Shown piece after piece: positions 46,308-55,394 of a stretch of 64,000 nucleotides of DNA. The position numbers and the translations under genes are program-made. Source of the stretch: Staphylococcus simiae. Lineage in GTDB: Bacteria; Bacillota; Bacilli; Staphylococcales; Staphylococcaceae. The stretch's first letter is position 1. Every line of letters begins with the position of its first letter. The stretch is taken from assembly GCF_002902085.1 (NCBI RefSeq), contig NZ_PPQR01000022.1:1-64000 (forward strand), given 5' to 3'. The notes under the pieces were generated by a model that worked only from the letters and a program-made list of their open reading frames with translations, did not search any database and was not told where the DNA came from.

Positions 46308-46772
46308 GAAGTGGTACAGAAATAAATTTTATATAAAATTCATTTCGTAGATGCCCGTCTTGCACATTAATATAAAATCCACACATGGATTTTTGATGAC
46401 GGCTCCCTTGCCCAACTATGCCCGTCTTGCACATATAAGAAAAAATTTTATTTTTAAAATTTTTCTATGACGGGTCCCTTGCCCAACTTGCATGGCATGA
46501 AAAAACTGGATAACCAGTTTTTCTGTGTTGGGTCCCTGCATTGCATGTTAGAGTTTCTGCTATCTTGATAGCTAGAAAATCTTATGCAGTTTATTATGTA
46601 TTAATAAACTGTAAACCTATTTCAGATAACCAGTTTTTTGTGTTGGGTCCCTTCCACCCCGGCAAGACTGACTAGGTTTTCAAAATGGGATAAATCAACG
46701 TTTTGAAAACCAGACAGTTACTGCCAAATGCTTAAATTTTTAAGTGTAAAATACATTTTGTTCCAGGCTCCT
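46308..46772 (+). repeat. Compound repeat: family B element interrupted by STAR units
   Basis: The left B module (GTGGTACAGAAATAAATT, ATTCATTTCGTAG) is at 46308-46353 and the right B module (CCACCCCGGCAAGACTGAC to TTGTTCCAGGCTCC) at 46651-46772. Between them are four STAR-type units (GACGGCTCCC, GACGGGTCCC, GTTGGGTCCC, GTTGGGTCCC) and a short unique piece. It fills most of the gap before lytM, 46254-46867. Confidence 0.8.
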
Positions 46773-46802
46773 TCTTTACTAGCTAATATCATACTTCAAG
46801 GT

Positions 46803-46861
46803 TCTATAAAAAATCCCAAACACTTAAACGTTTTATCAACGTCTGTGTGTTTGGGATTTGT
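46803..46861 (-). terminator. Terminator of lytM
   Basis: AAATCCCAAACAC (46811-46823) / GTGTTTGGGATTT (46847-46859), then ATTTTTTATAG on the minus strand. Confidence 0.8.
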
Positions 46862-46867
46862 TATATC

Positions 46868-47920
46868 TTATCTACTTTGTAAATATGAAGTTGGATCGAC
46901 TGCGTATTGGTTACCGATACCACCTGACATACGTTGGAAATGAACGTGTGGGCCAGTTGAGTTACCAGTGCTACCAGAAACAGCAATTTGATCTCCAGCT
47001 TTCACTTTATCTCCTGCTTTTACAGTAACGCTATTATTATGCATATACCATTGATAGTTGTTACTGTTTGCTTCACGGATTGTCACTTGGTTACCACCAC
47101 CATAGTTACTCCATCCTGCTTGTACAATTGTACCATCAGTTAATGAGTAAACTGGTGAATTCGCAGGTACATCAAAGTCTATACCGTAATGAGCACCACC
47201 GCCATGATAGTGACCAAATGGCTGTAATTGTCTACGACTAGTTAACCAGCTTGCATTAGATGCATGACCTTGTGCTGTAGCATGGCTAGTCGTACCTTGA
47301 TTATCATTTGGTGTAGCTGCTGAACCATTTGCATTAGATGATGCATTAGTGTTCGCATTTGAAACTACTTGTCCTGAACTACCATTTGGATAATTTACGA
47401 CACCAGTACCATCGTTACGATTATATGCATCACTGTAGTTTGATTGTGAACCATTTTGTTGGTATGTTGCATCAGGTCCCATATTTGGATTATAGCCATA
47501 TTTTTCAATTTGTTCATGACTTTGACTTGCTGTGTAGTCATTATTATCTTCAGCTGTTACTGGTTGAATAGATGTGTGATGTGTTGTTGCTTGTTGAGTT
47601 GCATTGTTAGAAGCTACACTATTTGGATAACAATTATAGAAATAATGTGTATGTCCTTGTGCATCTACTAAAGTATAATCATATTCTTTATTATCGAACA
47701 TGGATTGGTTCCAGTTACCGTCTGGCGTATGATGATAGTTTCCCATACTATCAACTGTATAATAAGTCCCATAAGAGACATCTTGTGTTTGCGTTGATTG
47801 CGTCGTACTTTCTTGTGATTGTTGGGCATTATTATTTAATTCAGCCGCATCAGCATGATGTGCTAAAGTAAAAGTAGCGAATCCCATTGTAGCGATTGTT
47901 GCTGCTGTTAATTTTTTCAT
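46868..47920 (-). CDS. lytM: LytM, secreted glycylglycine endopeptidase (M23)
   Basis: Lysostaphin-type peptidase cutting pentaglycine cross-bridges. A signal peptide ends near ADA-AEL (about residue 26). A Gln/Asn/Ser-rich N-terminal region is followed by the M23 domain (about 230-350). Zinc and catalytic residues His244, Asp248 (HYGIDFD), His325 and His327 (HVHF) are each exactly 34 residues beyond the known S. aureus LytM positions 210, 214, 291 and 293, so the N-terminal part is 34 residues longer. TTGGAGG precedes the ATG. Confidence 0.95.
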   Translation of the reverse strand: MKKLTAATIATMGFATFTLAHHADAAELNNNAQQSQESTTQSTQTQDVSYGTYYTVDSMGNYHHTPDGNWNQSMFDNKEYDYTLVDAQGHTHYFYNCYPNSVASNNATQQATTHHTSIQPVTAEDNNDYTASQSHEQIEKYGYNPNMGPDATYQQNGSQSNYSDAYNRNDGTGVVNYPNGSSGQVVSNANTNASSNANGSAATPNDNQGTTSHATAQGHASNASWLTSRRQLQPFGHYHGGGAHYGIDFDVPANSPVYSLTDGTIVQAGWSNYGGGNQVTIREANSNNYQWYMHNNSVTVKAGDKVKAGDQIAVSGSTGNSTGPHVHFQRMSGGIGNQYAVDPTSYLQSR

Positions 47921-48154
47921 TTATTAAACATCCTCCAATATTGTAATACGTAGTTATAGCTAAATCGTACTACACATATTAAGGTATTTAAAAAAATGAG
48001 TAAAGTAAATCTAGTTAAAATATCAATCTTTTAATATTTCTGTAAAATTACTCTACCAACATTACATTATCATTACTTTTATTATTGATTTTGTAATATT
48101 TGAATTATCGATAGAGTTTTAAGCAATTCTTTTACAAATTACTACTATTGTCCT

Positions 48155-49216
48155 CTATTCATCTTTAGTTGTCACAACTTTTAAAAAACTAGGATGTTGA
48201 TCTTTATAGTCATCCAACCAATTAAGTTCTAATTGTTGCCATGATTCGTTATCACTATGTCGTTGATATAACCCATGATTATTTAATGCATAAAATAAAC
48301 CGTCCTTATCTGGATCTGCTATCAATTTATGAATATAACTTTCTTCAAATGGTAAACCTTCATTCCACAATTGCCATGCTTCATTGTGCAATTTACGATA
48401 AACTGTAGCTTTTTTATTTGTTGGCATATGCGCTTCATATGCACTATGTGCTGCTGATACAATGATATCTTCAGGATTATGCGCATTAACTGCTAAACTG
48501 TATAAATATCGATGCTTGATGCCATCACTTTTGAACGTCCATGTCTGTCCATCGTCTTGACTTTCAGCATAAGAATGTCCTGCAGTTAACATCCCATCAC
48601 CACAAGCAGCATATAATCTACCTGGTACCATAGGGTGATTACGTAATGTATGAATATCTCTCGGACTCGGCTGTTCATCATCTCGCCAAGTATGACCACC
48701 ATCTATCGTTCTAATCACTGCACCGAATTCAATAGCAACATTTAATATTTGATTATTAACATAACTTCCTGCGATTGCTTGAACATGATGGGTTTCAGGA
48801 CGCGGTGGAAATTGCCAACGTGATTTAGATGGTAATGATTGGATTGCTTCAAACTCTTTAAATGTTTGCCCTTCGTCATGCGAATAATATAAAGCACTTT
48901 GTTCAGTTCCAACATATAATATATTCGTAGTGTCATCTATATAAACTGCTGTCATATATGCAGAAGCAATTCCATTACCAAAATTAGGTGTATAGTATGA
49001 GTTACTTTGTCCAATCGCTTCAAAGTGTTGACCAGCATCTATACTCTTCCATAAGCCATTACCATATGTCGTACAATAAACGATATTATGATCTTTAGGG
49101 TCTATAGCGATACTTGTTGGATTCGTCCCTTTAAAGTGTCTCGTTACTTGATATCCTTGTGTTGTTTCTGTAATCACTAACAATTCTTTTTCTAATCCTG
49201 CATAAAATGTTTTCAT
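48155..49216 (-). CDS. Asp-box (BNR) beta-propeller protein, no signal peptide
   Basis: 353 residues with at least four Asp-box repeats: SIDAGQHF, SHDEGQTF, TIDGGHTW and SQDDGQTW (about 59, 113, 170, 223). That indicates a beta-propeller like sialidases and VPS10-type proteins. No sialidase catalytic arginine triad or RIP motif is obvious and there is no signal peptide, so an intracellular binding or isomerase-like role is more likely than surface sialidase. Starts behind TTGGAGAT. Function unknown. Confidence 0.75.
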   Translation of the reverse strand: MKTFYAGLEKELLVITETTQGYQVTRHFKGTNPTSIAIDPKDHNIVYCTTYGNGLWKSIDAGQHFEAIGQSNSYYTPNFGNGIASAYMTAVYIDDTTNILYVGTEQSALYYSHDEGQTFKEFEAIQSLPSKSRWQFPPRPETHHVQAIAGSYVNNQILNVAIEFGAVIRTIDGGHTWRDDEQPSPRDIHTLRNHPMVPGRLYAACGDGMLTAGHSYAESQDDGQTWTFKSDGIKHRYLYSLAVNAHNPEDIIVSAAHSAYEAHMPTNKKATVYRKLHNEAWQLWNEGLPFEESYIHKLIADPDKDGLFYALNNHGLYQRHSDNESWQQLELNWLDDYKDQHPSFLKVVTTKDE

Positions 49217-49271
49217 CTAAATATCTCCAAATCTCTTATGTATTTTTTATGACTATATTTACCCCAAAAAT

Positions 49272-49425
49272 GGAGAGGAACAGAAATAGTTTTATGAAAA
49301 ATTATTTCTGTTCCTCTCCGGCAAGACTGACTAGGATTATAAAACGTTGATTTATCAATACTTTATAATCCAGACAGTTACTGCCAATCGTATTATATTA
49401 AGCATAGAATACTTTGTACGATTCT
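49272..49425 (+). repeat. Family B element
   Basis: GGAGAGGAACAGAAATAG pairs with AATTATTTCTGTTCCTCTCC, then GGCAAGACTGACTAGG, a TATAAAACGTTGA / TCAATACTTTATA hairpin and AGACAGTTACTGCC. Compensating changes in the first stem (GAGAGGAACAG/CTGTTCCTCTC versus GTGGGATAG/CTATCCCAC elsewhere) show that the hairpin is conserved. Confidence 0.85.
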
Positions 49426-49441
49426 CTATATATTCCTGACA

Positions 49442-49834
49442 TTATAAAAATTGGCCGTGTTCATATATGACACGTTCTTTTTGTCCTTTGATAAATTGTT
49501 CAAAATTATTATTATGAAAATCTGACTCCAACAATTTAGATGTTTCATATTGCAATAATTCTTCATTCGTTTCTATGGTCATTTTTCTATAAAGCACACC
49601 ATCTTTGAGTGCTACGCGGTTTATTTTTTGATAGTCCAATTCATTTGTCGTTCTTACTTCATAATTTTTAAATCCTACCATGATGACTACTAAGAAATCT
49701 TCACCAAAATAAAATATTTCTAAATCATCACGTTTATGTTGCCCAATAAGCAGTCTACCTTTACTAAACGTCTTTTGTGGATACTGTTGCTTTAAATAAT
49801 CTAAGATTTCCGCTTCTTTTAAGTCTAATTGCAT
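49442..49834 (-). CDS. Small conserved protein of unknown function
   Basis: 130 residues, acidic and basic patches, no membrane segment or signal peptide. N-terminus MQLDLKEAEILDYLKQQYPQ looks helical, followed by alternating short strands (LEIFYFGEDFLVVIMVG, YEVRTTNELDYQK). Good ribosome site (AGAGAGGATG) supports that it is real. I do not recognise the family. Its only close neighbour on this strand is the choloylglycine hydrolase gene 125 bp upstream. Confidence 0.65.
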   Translation of the reverse strand: MQLDLKEAEILDYLKQQYPQKTFSKGRLLIGQHKRDDLEIFYFGEDFLVVIMVGFKNYEVRTTNELDYQKINRVALKDGVLYRKMTIETNEELLQYETSKLLESDFHNNNFEQFIKGQKERVIYEHGQFL

Positions 49835-49959
49835 ATTATGGCATCCTCTCTTTATAGTCGGATTTTTAAAACGCTTTACTACCTATAGACTACACTTATC
49901 GCATGGTTATAACAATGTATGACACAATTACTGCTAAGTGTCATTAACATGCTATTAGC

Positions 49960-50946
49960 TTAATCATTTAACTGTTGAATAGACATTTGCGGTTTAATAT
50001 CATAAATTGTCATTTCTTGTCGACTAATTAACTCTTCCGTTAACATTAATTGTGTTATGGCATTACTATTATAATATTTCACATACACACTAGGATGCGT
50101 TAAATTTAATACCGTTTGATACATCGTATAATGACTGTCAGCATCAGCTGGTCTCACTATGCCTTTAGGTATACTTACAGCATCCAATAATTTAAAAGCA
50201 TTTAAAATATCTAACGCTTGATCATTAGTTTGATCAATATTAGCTTTCAAAAATGCCATACGTACAAAGCGTTCAGATGACGTAAAACCACCTGGCAGTC
50301 CATATGTCCCTGATTCATTACCTAAATGTTCTATCGTTACGCCGTCAAAGTTAAAGTTGTCAGCAGTATAAGGTGATATATTGGCATACTGTCTTAAATG
50401 ATTATAGTGCCACGCTAAATCAGGATGATTAGTTAACACGCCTAATGGGTTATCTGTCACAACGACACGACCTTCATCAAAAGATACTTCAACGGACTGA
50501 CCTGTTGCATCTGAAACATGATAGTGTAGCGGTGGTACTTCTCCAATATCATTTAATACAATCGCAACAACATTAATCGTTGATGCTTGTTGTTTTAAAT
50601 CTTCAATACTCGTTGTGTAACCTAAGATCCATGTTACGATTTCATTTTGAGTAATATTCATCGCTTGGTCTTTATGTTCAGTCGCATAAGAACTGAAACC
50701 ACGGAAGTATTGTGTTGATAAAGCAACACCGTGCTCATTGACACCATCTCCGTAGATAAATCCTTCCATATCACTACCAGTACCGATAAATCCATACTTC
50801 GTTTGTCCTGTTGTACCTGTTCGTGATGTCCAATGATAATGTCTAGGTGTAACAGCTGGATAACCATCCAGTGGATAATCATAATCCATCGTTCTACCAA
50901 GTATGACTTGTCCATTTTGCGTTGTTATTGTATACCCTGTGCACAT
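49960..50946 (-). CDS. Choloylglycine hydrolase / penicillin V acylase family (Ntn hydrolase)
   Basis: 328-residue N-terminal-nucleophile amidase. Starts Met-Cys, so Cys2 becomes the nucleophile after Met removal. Other family sites: GRTMDYDYPL (Arg18, Asp21), GDGVNEHGVALSTQYF, LTNHPDL (about 171-177) and the later LPGGFTSSERFVR with catalytic Arg. Staphylococcal members next to lytM are annotated bile salt hydrolase or penicillin V acylase; sequence alone does not separate these, and N-acyl homoserine lactones are another possible substrate. AAAGGAG before the ATG. Confidence 0.88.
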   Translation of the reverse strand: MCTGYTITTQNGQVILGRTMDYDYPLDGYPAVTPRHYHWTSRTGTTGQTKYGFIGTGSDMEGFIYGDGVNEHGVALSTQYFRGFSSYATEHKDQAMNITQNEIVTWILGYTTSIEDLKQQASTINVVAIVLNDIGEVPPLHYHVSDATGQSVEVSFDEGRVVVTDNPLGVLTNHPDLAWHYNHLRQYANISPYTADNFNFDGVTIEHLGNESGTYGLPGGFTSSERFVRMAFLKANIDQTNDQALDILNAFKLLDAVSIPKGIVRPADADSHYTMYQTVLNLTHPSVYVKYYNSNAITQLMLTEELISRQEMTIYDIKPQMSIQQLND

Positions 50947-51119
50947 AATTATTTCTCCTTTATCATCAAATGTATATCACAATGTATTTCCCTACTTTTT
51001 AATTGATATTAATTCTCATTTATATGCTATCATATATTTAGTTATTGTGTTATGTAGCGCATCTTGAAGTTACTATAACACGGTATGTTAGTAAAAATAA
51101 TAATTTAGAGGTGATTGTT

Positions 51120-52496
51120 TTGTCACAAACGTATCAACGATCTCAATCAAATATCATTATAGCGATTATGCTATCAGCGCTTACATATTGGTTGTTTGCA
51201 CAATCTTTCATTAATATAGGTCCTTTAGTCGGCCAAACATATCATACGTCTCCAGGTATATTAAATTTATCTATTAGTTTAACATCATTTGCTACAGGTA
51301 TCTTCATGGTTGCTGCAGGAGATATCGCTGATAAAATAGGTCAATTACGTATGACTTATATAGGATTAATGATAAATATTTTAGCGTCATTATTATTAAT
51401 TATCTCTGGTTTAACTACATTGTTAATTATTGGTCGTGTGTTACAAGGTTTATCAGCGGCCATTCTTTTACCGTCTACAGTTGGTGTGTTAAATAATCAA
51501 TTTAAAGGGCAACAATTAAGACGTGCCATTAGCTACTTAATGATAAGTACGGTTGGCGGTATCGGACTAGCGGGTGTTATCGGTGGTTTTATAGCGACTC
51601 GTCTCAATTGGCAAACTAACTTTATTATTAGTATCGTCATTTCATGCATAGCAATGATGTTACTTAAAGGTAGTAAAGATCAAATTACGAAACACTTGGA
51701 TCGTGCACCTTTCGATTATATTGGAATGTTTATATTCGGTATTATAATAGGAAGTTTCACTTTACTACTGACACAAGGATTTGAACAAGGTTGGTTTAGC
51801 ACATTTTCAATCACTTGTGCCATTGTTTTCATTTTAAGTGTGGCAGTATTTATCTTTATTGAACGCGGTAAGCACCATCCATTTATTGACTTTAGCGTCT
51901 TTCGTAATCGTCCATTTATTGGCGCTTTCATTAATAACTTTGTGTTAAATAGTGGCTTAGGTACGACAGTAGTATTTAATATTTATGCTCAAACACATCT
52001 GCATTTAACAGCTGAACAAGCAGGTTATGTTACATTGCCATATGCGATTATGGCGATGTTGATGATTCGCTTTGGAGAAAAAGCGACACTCAAATTTGGC
52101 GGTAAGTTGATGTTGATCTTAGGTCCATTGTTCCCTGCACTAGGTATTATCGGTATAACGATGACAACCTTGCCAACTTCTTATTATATGATTGCCGTTG
52201 TTGTAGGTTTCATTATCTGTGCGATTGGTAACGGATTAGTTGCTACACCCGGATTAACGATTGCTATTTTTAGCATGTCTGAAGAAAAAGTTGGTCTTGC
52301 GACAGGTATGTACAAAATGAGTGGTACATTAGGTGGTGCCTTTGGTATCGCATTAAACACGACAGTATTTGCAGCGTTACAATTACACTATGCATCTAGT
52401 ACTGCAGCTACCATATCATTTATAGTGACGATTATCATGATGGCGATTGGTTCATTATCTGCTTTCTTCCTTATCCCTAAAAATGTTAAAGCCTAA
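51120..52496 (+). CDS. DHA2-type MFS multidrug exporter (NorB/SdrM-like)
   Basis: 14-segment major facilitator of about 458 residues. Motif A-like GDIADKIGQLRMTYIG (about 67-82), motif B-like LLIIGRVLQGLSAAILLPSTVG and motif C-like VGGIGLAGVIGGFIA are characteristic of drug:H+ antiporters. Start is a TTG (51120) behind GAGGTGATT; an in-frame ATG at 51045 would add residues that do not fit. Substrate range cannot be given. Monocistronic with its own terminator. Confidence 0.85.
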   Translation: MSQTYQRSQSNIIIAIMLSALTYWLFAQSFINIGPLVGQTYHTSPGILNLSISLTSFATGIFMVAAGDIADKIGQLRMTYIGLMINILASLLLIISGLTTLLIIGRVLQGLSAAILLPSTVGVLNNQFKGQQLRRAISYLMISTVGGIGLAGVIGGFIATRLNWQTNFIISIVISCIAMMLLKGSKDQITKHLDRAPFDYIGMFIFGIIIGSFTLLLTQGFEQGWFSTFSITCAIVFILSVAVFIFIERGKHHPFIDFSVFRNRPFIGAFINNFVLNSGLGTTVVFNIYAQTHLHLTAEQAGYVTLPYAIMAMLMIRFGEKATLKFGGKLMLILGPLFPALGIIGITMTTLPTSYYMIAVVVGFIICAIGNGLVATPGLTIAIFSMSEEKVGLATGMYKMSGTLGGAFGIALNTTVFAALQLHYASSTAATISFIVTIIMMAIGSLSAFFLIPKNVKA

Positions 52497-52509
52497 TTTA
52501 AATATTTTA

Positions 52510-52552
52510 ATGCCGTGATATGTGACAAATTGTGACATATCACGGCTTTATG
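52510..52552 (+). terminator. Terminator of the MFS exporter gene
   Basis: GCCGTGATATG / CATATCACGGC (52512-52522, 52536-52546) followed by TTTATG. Confidence 0.75.
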
Positions 52553-52751
52553 TTTATTTTTTACGATTCAGTTTATAACTATAGATGTATCTTTTTTAAT
52601 TATGGCAATAGATATAGCATGTAGCGGATATTTTTTTGTAATATTCAGACAAAAATACTTTTAAAATTTGTTGAGTTGCACGATTATCTATTGTTTATAA
52701 ACATTTATACTGTATGATGAGTGAATATATAAAAAATGAGGTCGAAAATTT

Positions 52752-53966
52752 ATGGAAGAATTACAAATTAGTAAACGATTAATTATGACACCTGGTCCAG
52801 TTAGTGTTGACCCACGTGTGTCTCAAGCGATGTCTAATACTATTTTAGGACAATTTGATTATGAATTCGTTGACATTATGAACAAAACAATGTCATTAAT
52901 CCGCGAATCTTTTCTAACACATAATCAATGGTCATTCCCAATTGACGGTACAAGTCGCGCCGGTTTGGAAGCTGTGATTGCAAGTATAGTTAAACCTGGA
53001 GATGTCGTACTAGTACCTATCATTGGTCGCTTTGGCTATTTATTCACAGAATTAGTTACACGAGCTGGTGGTATTGTTCATAACATTCAAAAGCCAATGG
53101 GCGAAGTATTTGAACAACAAGAAATTATTGATGCTTTAGATGAAGTTAAACCAAAAGTACTAGCAATTGTACACGGTGAAACGTCTACAGGCCGTTTACA
53201 ACCTATTGATCAATTAGGTAAAGCATGTAGAGAACGTGGCATTTTCTCCGTTGTCGATGCCGTAGCTACATATTTAGGCACTGTGATTCCTGTTGACGAT
53301 TGGGAATTAGATGCCGTTATTGGTGGCGCACAAAAATGTTTAGCTGTACCTTCTGGCATTACACCGATTACTTTTAATGATCGTTTTAGTGAAGAAATTA
53401 ATAAGCGTAAACGTGTAGAATTAGGTATTACAACAAATGAAGATAATGAAGATGATACGTTTATACGTAGTAACTATTTAGATTTAACACAATTACAAGA
53501 TTATTGGAGTAGCAAACGCTTAAATCACCACACTGAAGCAACAGCTATGCTTTATGGTTTATATACGGGTTTGCGATTAGCAATTGAAGAAGGTGTTCAT
53601 GCACGAGCTGAACGTCATGAATATCATCACGAAGGTTTAAAACGTGCGTTAGAAGCATTAGGTTTATCTATCTTTGGAGATGCTGATAATGAAATGAAGA
53701 TGGTTATTTGTGTCAATATTCCTGAGGGTATTGATGATGCTCAATTCAGAAATGGTTTATTACACAATTTCGGTGTAGAGATTGCTGCATCATTTGGTGA
53801 ATTAACTGGTAAAATTTGGAGAATTGGTCTAATGGGTTATGTAGTGAATAAACAAAACTTATTATCTTTCTTATCTATTTTCTCAGTGTACTTACAACAA
53901 CAAGGTGTAAAAGGTTTGGATCCTGCAAAAGCGATGCAAACATTAATCGATTATTATAATGACTAA
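52752..53966 (+). CDS. pucG: (S)-ureidoglycine:glyoxylate aminotransferase (PucG-like)
   Basis: PLP enzyme of aminotransferase class V, 404 residues. Opening RLIMTPGPVSVDPRVSQAMS, GQFD (about 33-36), WSFPIDGTSRAGLEAVIASI, IVHGETSTGR, PLP lysine Lys195 in GGAQKCLAVPSG, and SKRLNHHTEATAMLYGL match B. subtilis PucG over the whole length as I remember it. The GQFD and NHHTE residues distinguish ureidoglycine transaminases from serine/alanine:glyoxylate enzymes. PucG moves the ureidoglycine amino group to glyoxylate, making glycine and oxalurate precursor. It lies about 22 kb from the other ureide genes, as a single gene. Confidence 0.88.
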   Translation: MEELQISKRLIMTPGPVSVDPRVSQAMSNTILGQFDYEFVDIMNKTMSLIRESFLTHNQWSFPIDGTSRAGLEAVIASIVKPGDVVLVPIIGRFGYLFTELVTRAGGIVHNIQKPMGEVFEQQEIIDALDEVKPKVLAIVHGETSTGRLQPIDQLGKACRERGIFSVVDAVATYLGTVIPVDDWELDAVIGGAQKCLAVPSGITPITFNDRFSEEINKRKRVELGITTNEDNEDDTFIRSNYLDLTQLQDYWSSKRLNHHTEATAMLYGLYTGLRLAIEEGVHARAERHEYHHEGLKRALEALGLSIFGDADNEMKMVICVNIPEGIDDAQFRNGLLHNFGVEIAASFGELTGKIWRIGLMGYVVNKQNLLSFLSIFSVYLQQQGVKGLDPAKAMQTLIDYYND

Positions 53967-53975
53967 TTAATTCAA

Positions 53976-54058
53976 TACGTCATGGGAGTGGGTCAGAAAT
54001 CATTGTTTCAAAACAAATTATTTCGTAGCCCCAACCTCATGACGTACTTTTATTTTAT
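53976..54058 (+). terminator. Family B half-element used as pucG terminator
   Basis: TACGTCATG (53976-53984) pairs with CATGACGTA, enclosing the left hairpin module of a family B repeat (GGGAGTGGGTCAGAAAT...TTATTTCGTAGCCCC); CTTTTATTTT follows. The right B module is missing. The repeat seems to have been recruited as the transcription stop. Confidence 0.65.
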
Positions 54059-54155
54059 CAATCCTTTTTCTCCTATCCATGAATCACTTAACATTCAACC
54101 AACAGAAGCTTACATGTTATGATATGACTAAAGATATTCTAAGGAGCGAAGTCTT

Positions 54156-55070
54156 ATGACCAATCATGTTGTTATTTTAGGTTCAACAAATGTAGATCAA
54201 TTTTTAACTGTTGAGCGATATGCTAAACCTGGTGAAACGTTGCATATTGAAGAAGCACAGCAACCCTATGGTGGTGGCAAAGGTGCTAACCAAGCTATTG
54301 CAACTGCTCGTATGAATTCACACACCACTTTTATCACTAAAATTGGTAAAGATGGTATCGCCAACTTTATGCTTGATGATTTTAACAAGGCTAATATCGA
54401 TACGTCCTATGTCTTCGAATCTGAAGATACAAAAACAGGTCAAGCATTTATTACTGTCGATTCACAAGGTCAAAATATGATTTATGTCTATGGCGGTGCT
54501 AACATGACTATCGATGAGTCTGATGTGATGACAGCACAAGATGCCATTATCAATGCAGACTTTATCGTTGCACAATTAGAAGTGCCAATTCCTGCGATTA
54601 CTAAAGCATTTGAAATTGCTAGGCAACACGGTGTCACAACTATACTTAATCCGGCACCAGCTAAAGATTTACCACAATCATTGTTGAAATTAATCGACAT
54701 TATCATTCCTAATGAAACTGAAGCTGAAGTATTATCAGGTTTAGCTGTAACTGATGAGCAATCTATGATTGATAATGCCAATTACTTTTTATCTCTTGGT
54801 ATCAAGACGGTCTTGATTACACTGGGTGAACAAGGTACTTATTTTGCAACGCAACATGACCATCAACTGATTAAAGCTTATAAAGTTAAAGCAATTGATA
54901 CTACAGCTGCTGGTGATACATTTATCGGTGCCTTTGTCAGCAAGCTAACTAAAGAGATGGATAATCTAGCAGAAGCGATAGATTTTGGGAATAAAGCGAG
55001 CGCTTTAACTGTCCAAAAATCTGGCGCACAATCATCTATCCCACTTGCTAGTGATATCTCAAATAATTAA
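54156..55070 (+). CDS. rbsK: Ribokinase (PfkB family)
   Basis: ATP-dependent phosphorylation of D-ribose. 304 residues: GSTNVDQFLTVERYAKPGET (about 9-28), the PYGGGKGANQAIA substrate signature (about 39-51), NPAP and the C-terminal DTTAAGDTFIGAF containing the catalytic Asp. Staphylococcal rbsK is usually followed by rbsD and rbsU; neither follows here, where a terminator and a long gap intervene. TAAGGAGCG before the ATG. Confidence 0.93.
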   Translation: MTNHVVILGSTNVDQFLTVERYAKPGETLHIEEAQQPYGGGKGANQAIATARMNSHTTFITKIGKDGIANFMLDDFNKANIDTSYVFESEDTKTGQAFITVDSQGQNMIYVYGGANMTIDESDVMTAQDAIINADFIVAQLEVPIPAITKAFEIARQHGVTTILNPAPAKDLPQSLLKLIDIIIPNETEAEVLSGLAVTDEQSMIDNANYFLSLGIKTVLITLGEQGTYFATQHDHQLIKAYKVKAIDTTAAGDTFIGAFVSKLTKEMDNLAEAIDFGNKASALTVQKSGAQSSIPLASDISNN

Positions 55071-55087
55071 CTACTGTTACGACACCA

Positions 55088-55166
55088 TTAGAACATAGTT
55101 CAAGCAAGCTATACTGTGATTAACATGATCACGTTAGCCTTTGCTCACACTATGTTCTTTTTTGTT
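55088..55166 (+). terminator. Terminator of rbsK
   Basis: AGAACATAGT (55090-55099) / ACTATGTTCT (55149-55158) then TTTTTTG. Confidence 0.65.
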
Positions 55167-55394
55167 TCTGTAACAAATTGGACTGATCGTTTAGATGCTT
55201 TCTATTTACGTTTAATCAATAAGACAAAAATCAGAACATACTTTTATTAAACACTCTATTCCCCACCTCAACTGTTCTAACATTATTTTATAATTCACAC
55301 TACATTTATATTTCTATATTTAAACTATCAACTTTAAAAAATATTCCGTACTTTATTATAATTTTTATATAAAAAATTACGTGTGAATTATTGT

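Noticed and set aside
46308-46772. Possible insertion sequence or integrated element
   Set aside because: No transposase or integrase frame exists; all parts are explained by B and STAR repeat units.
49865-49880. AAAACGCTTTAC as a cre site upstream of the 130-residue protein gene
   Set aside because: Two mismatches in the conserved core, including the essential left G; weaker than the other candidates.
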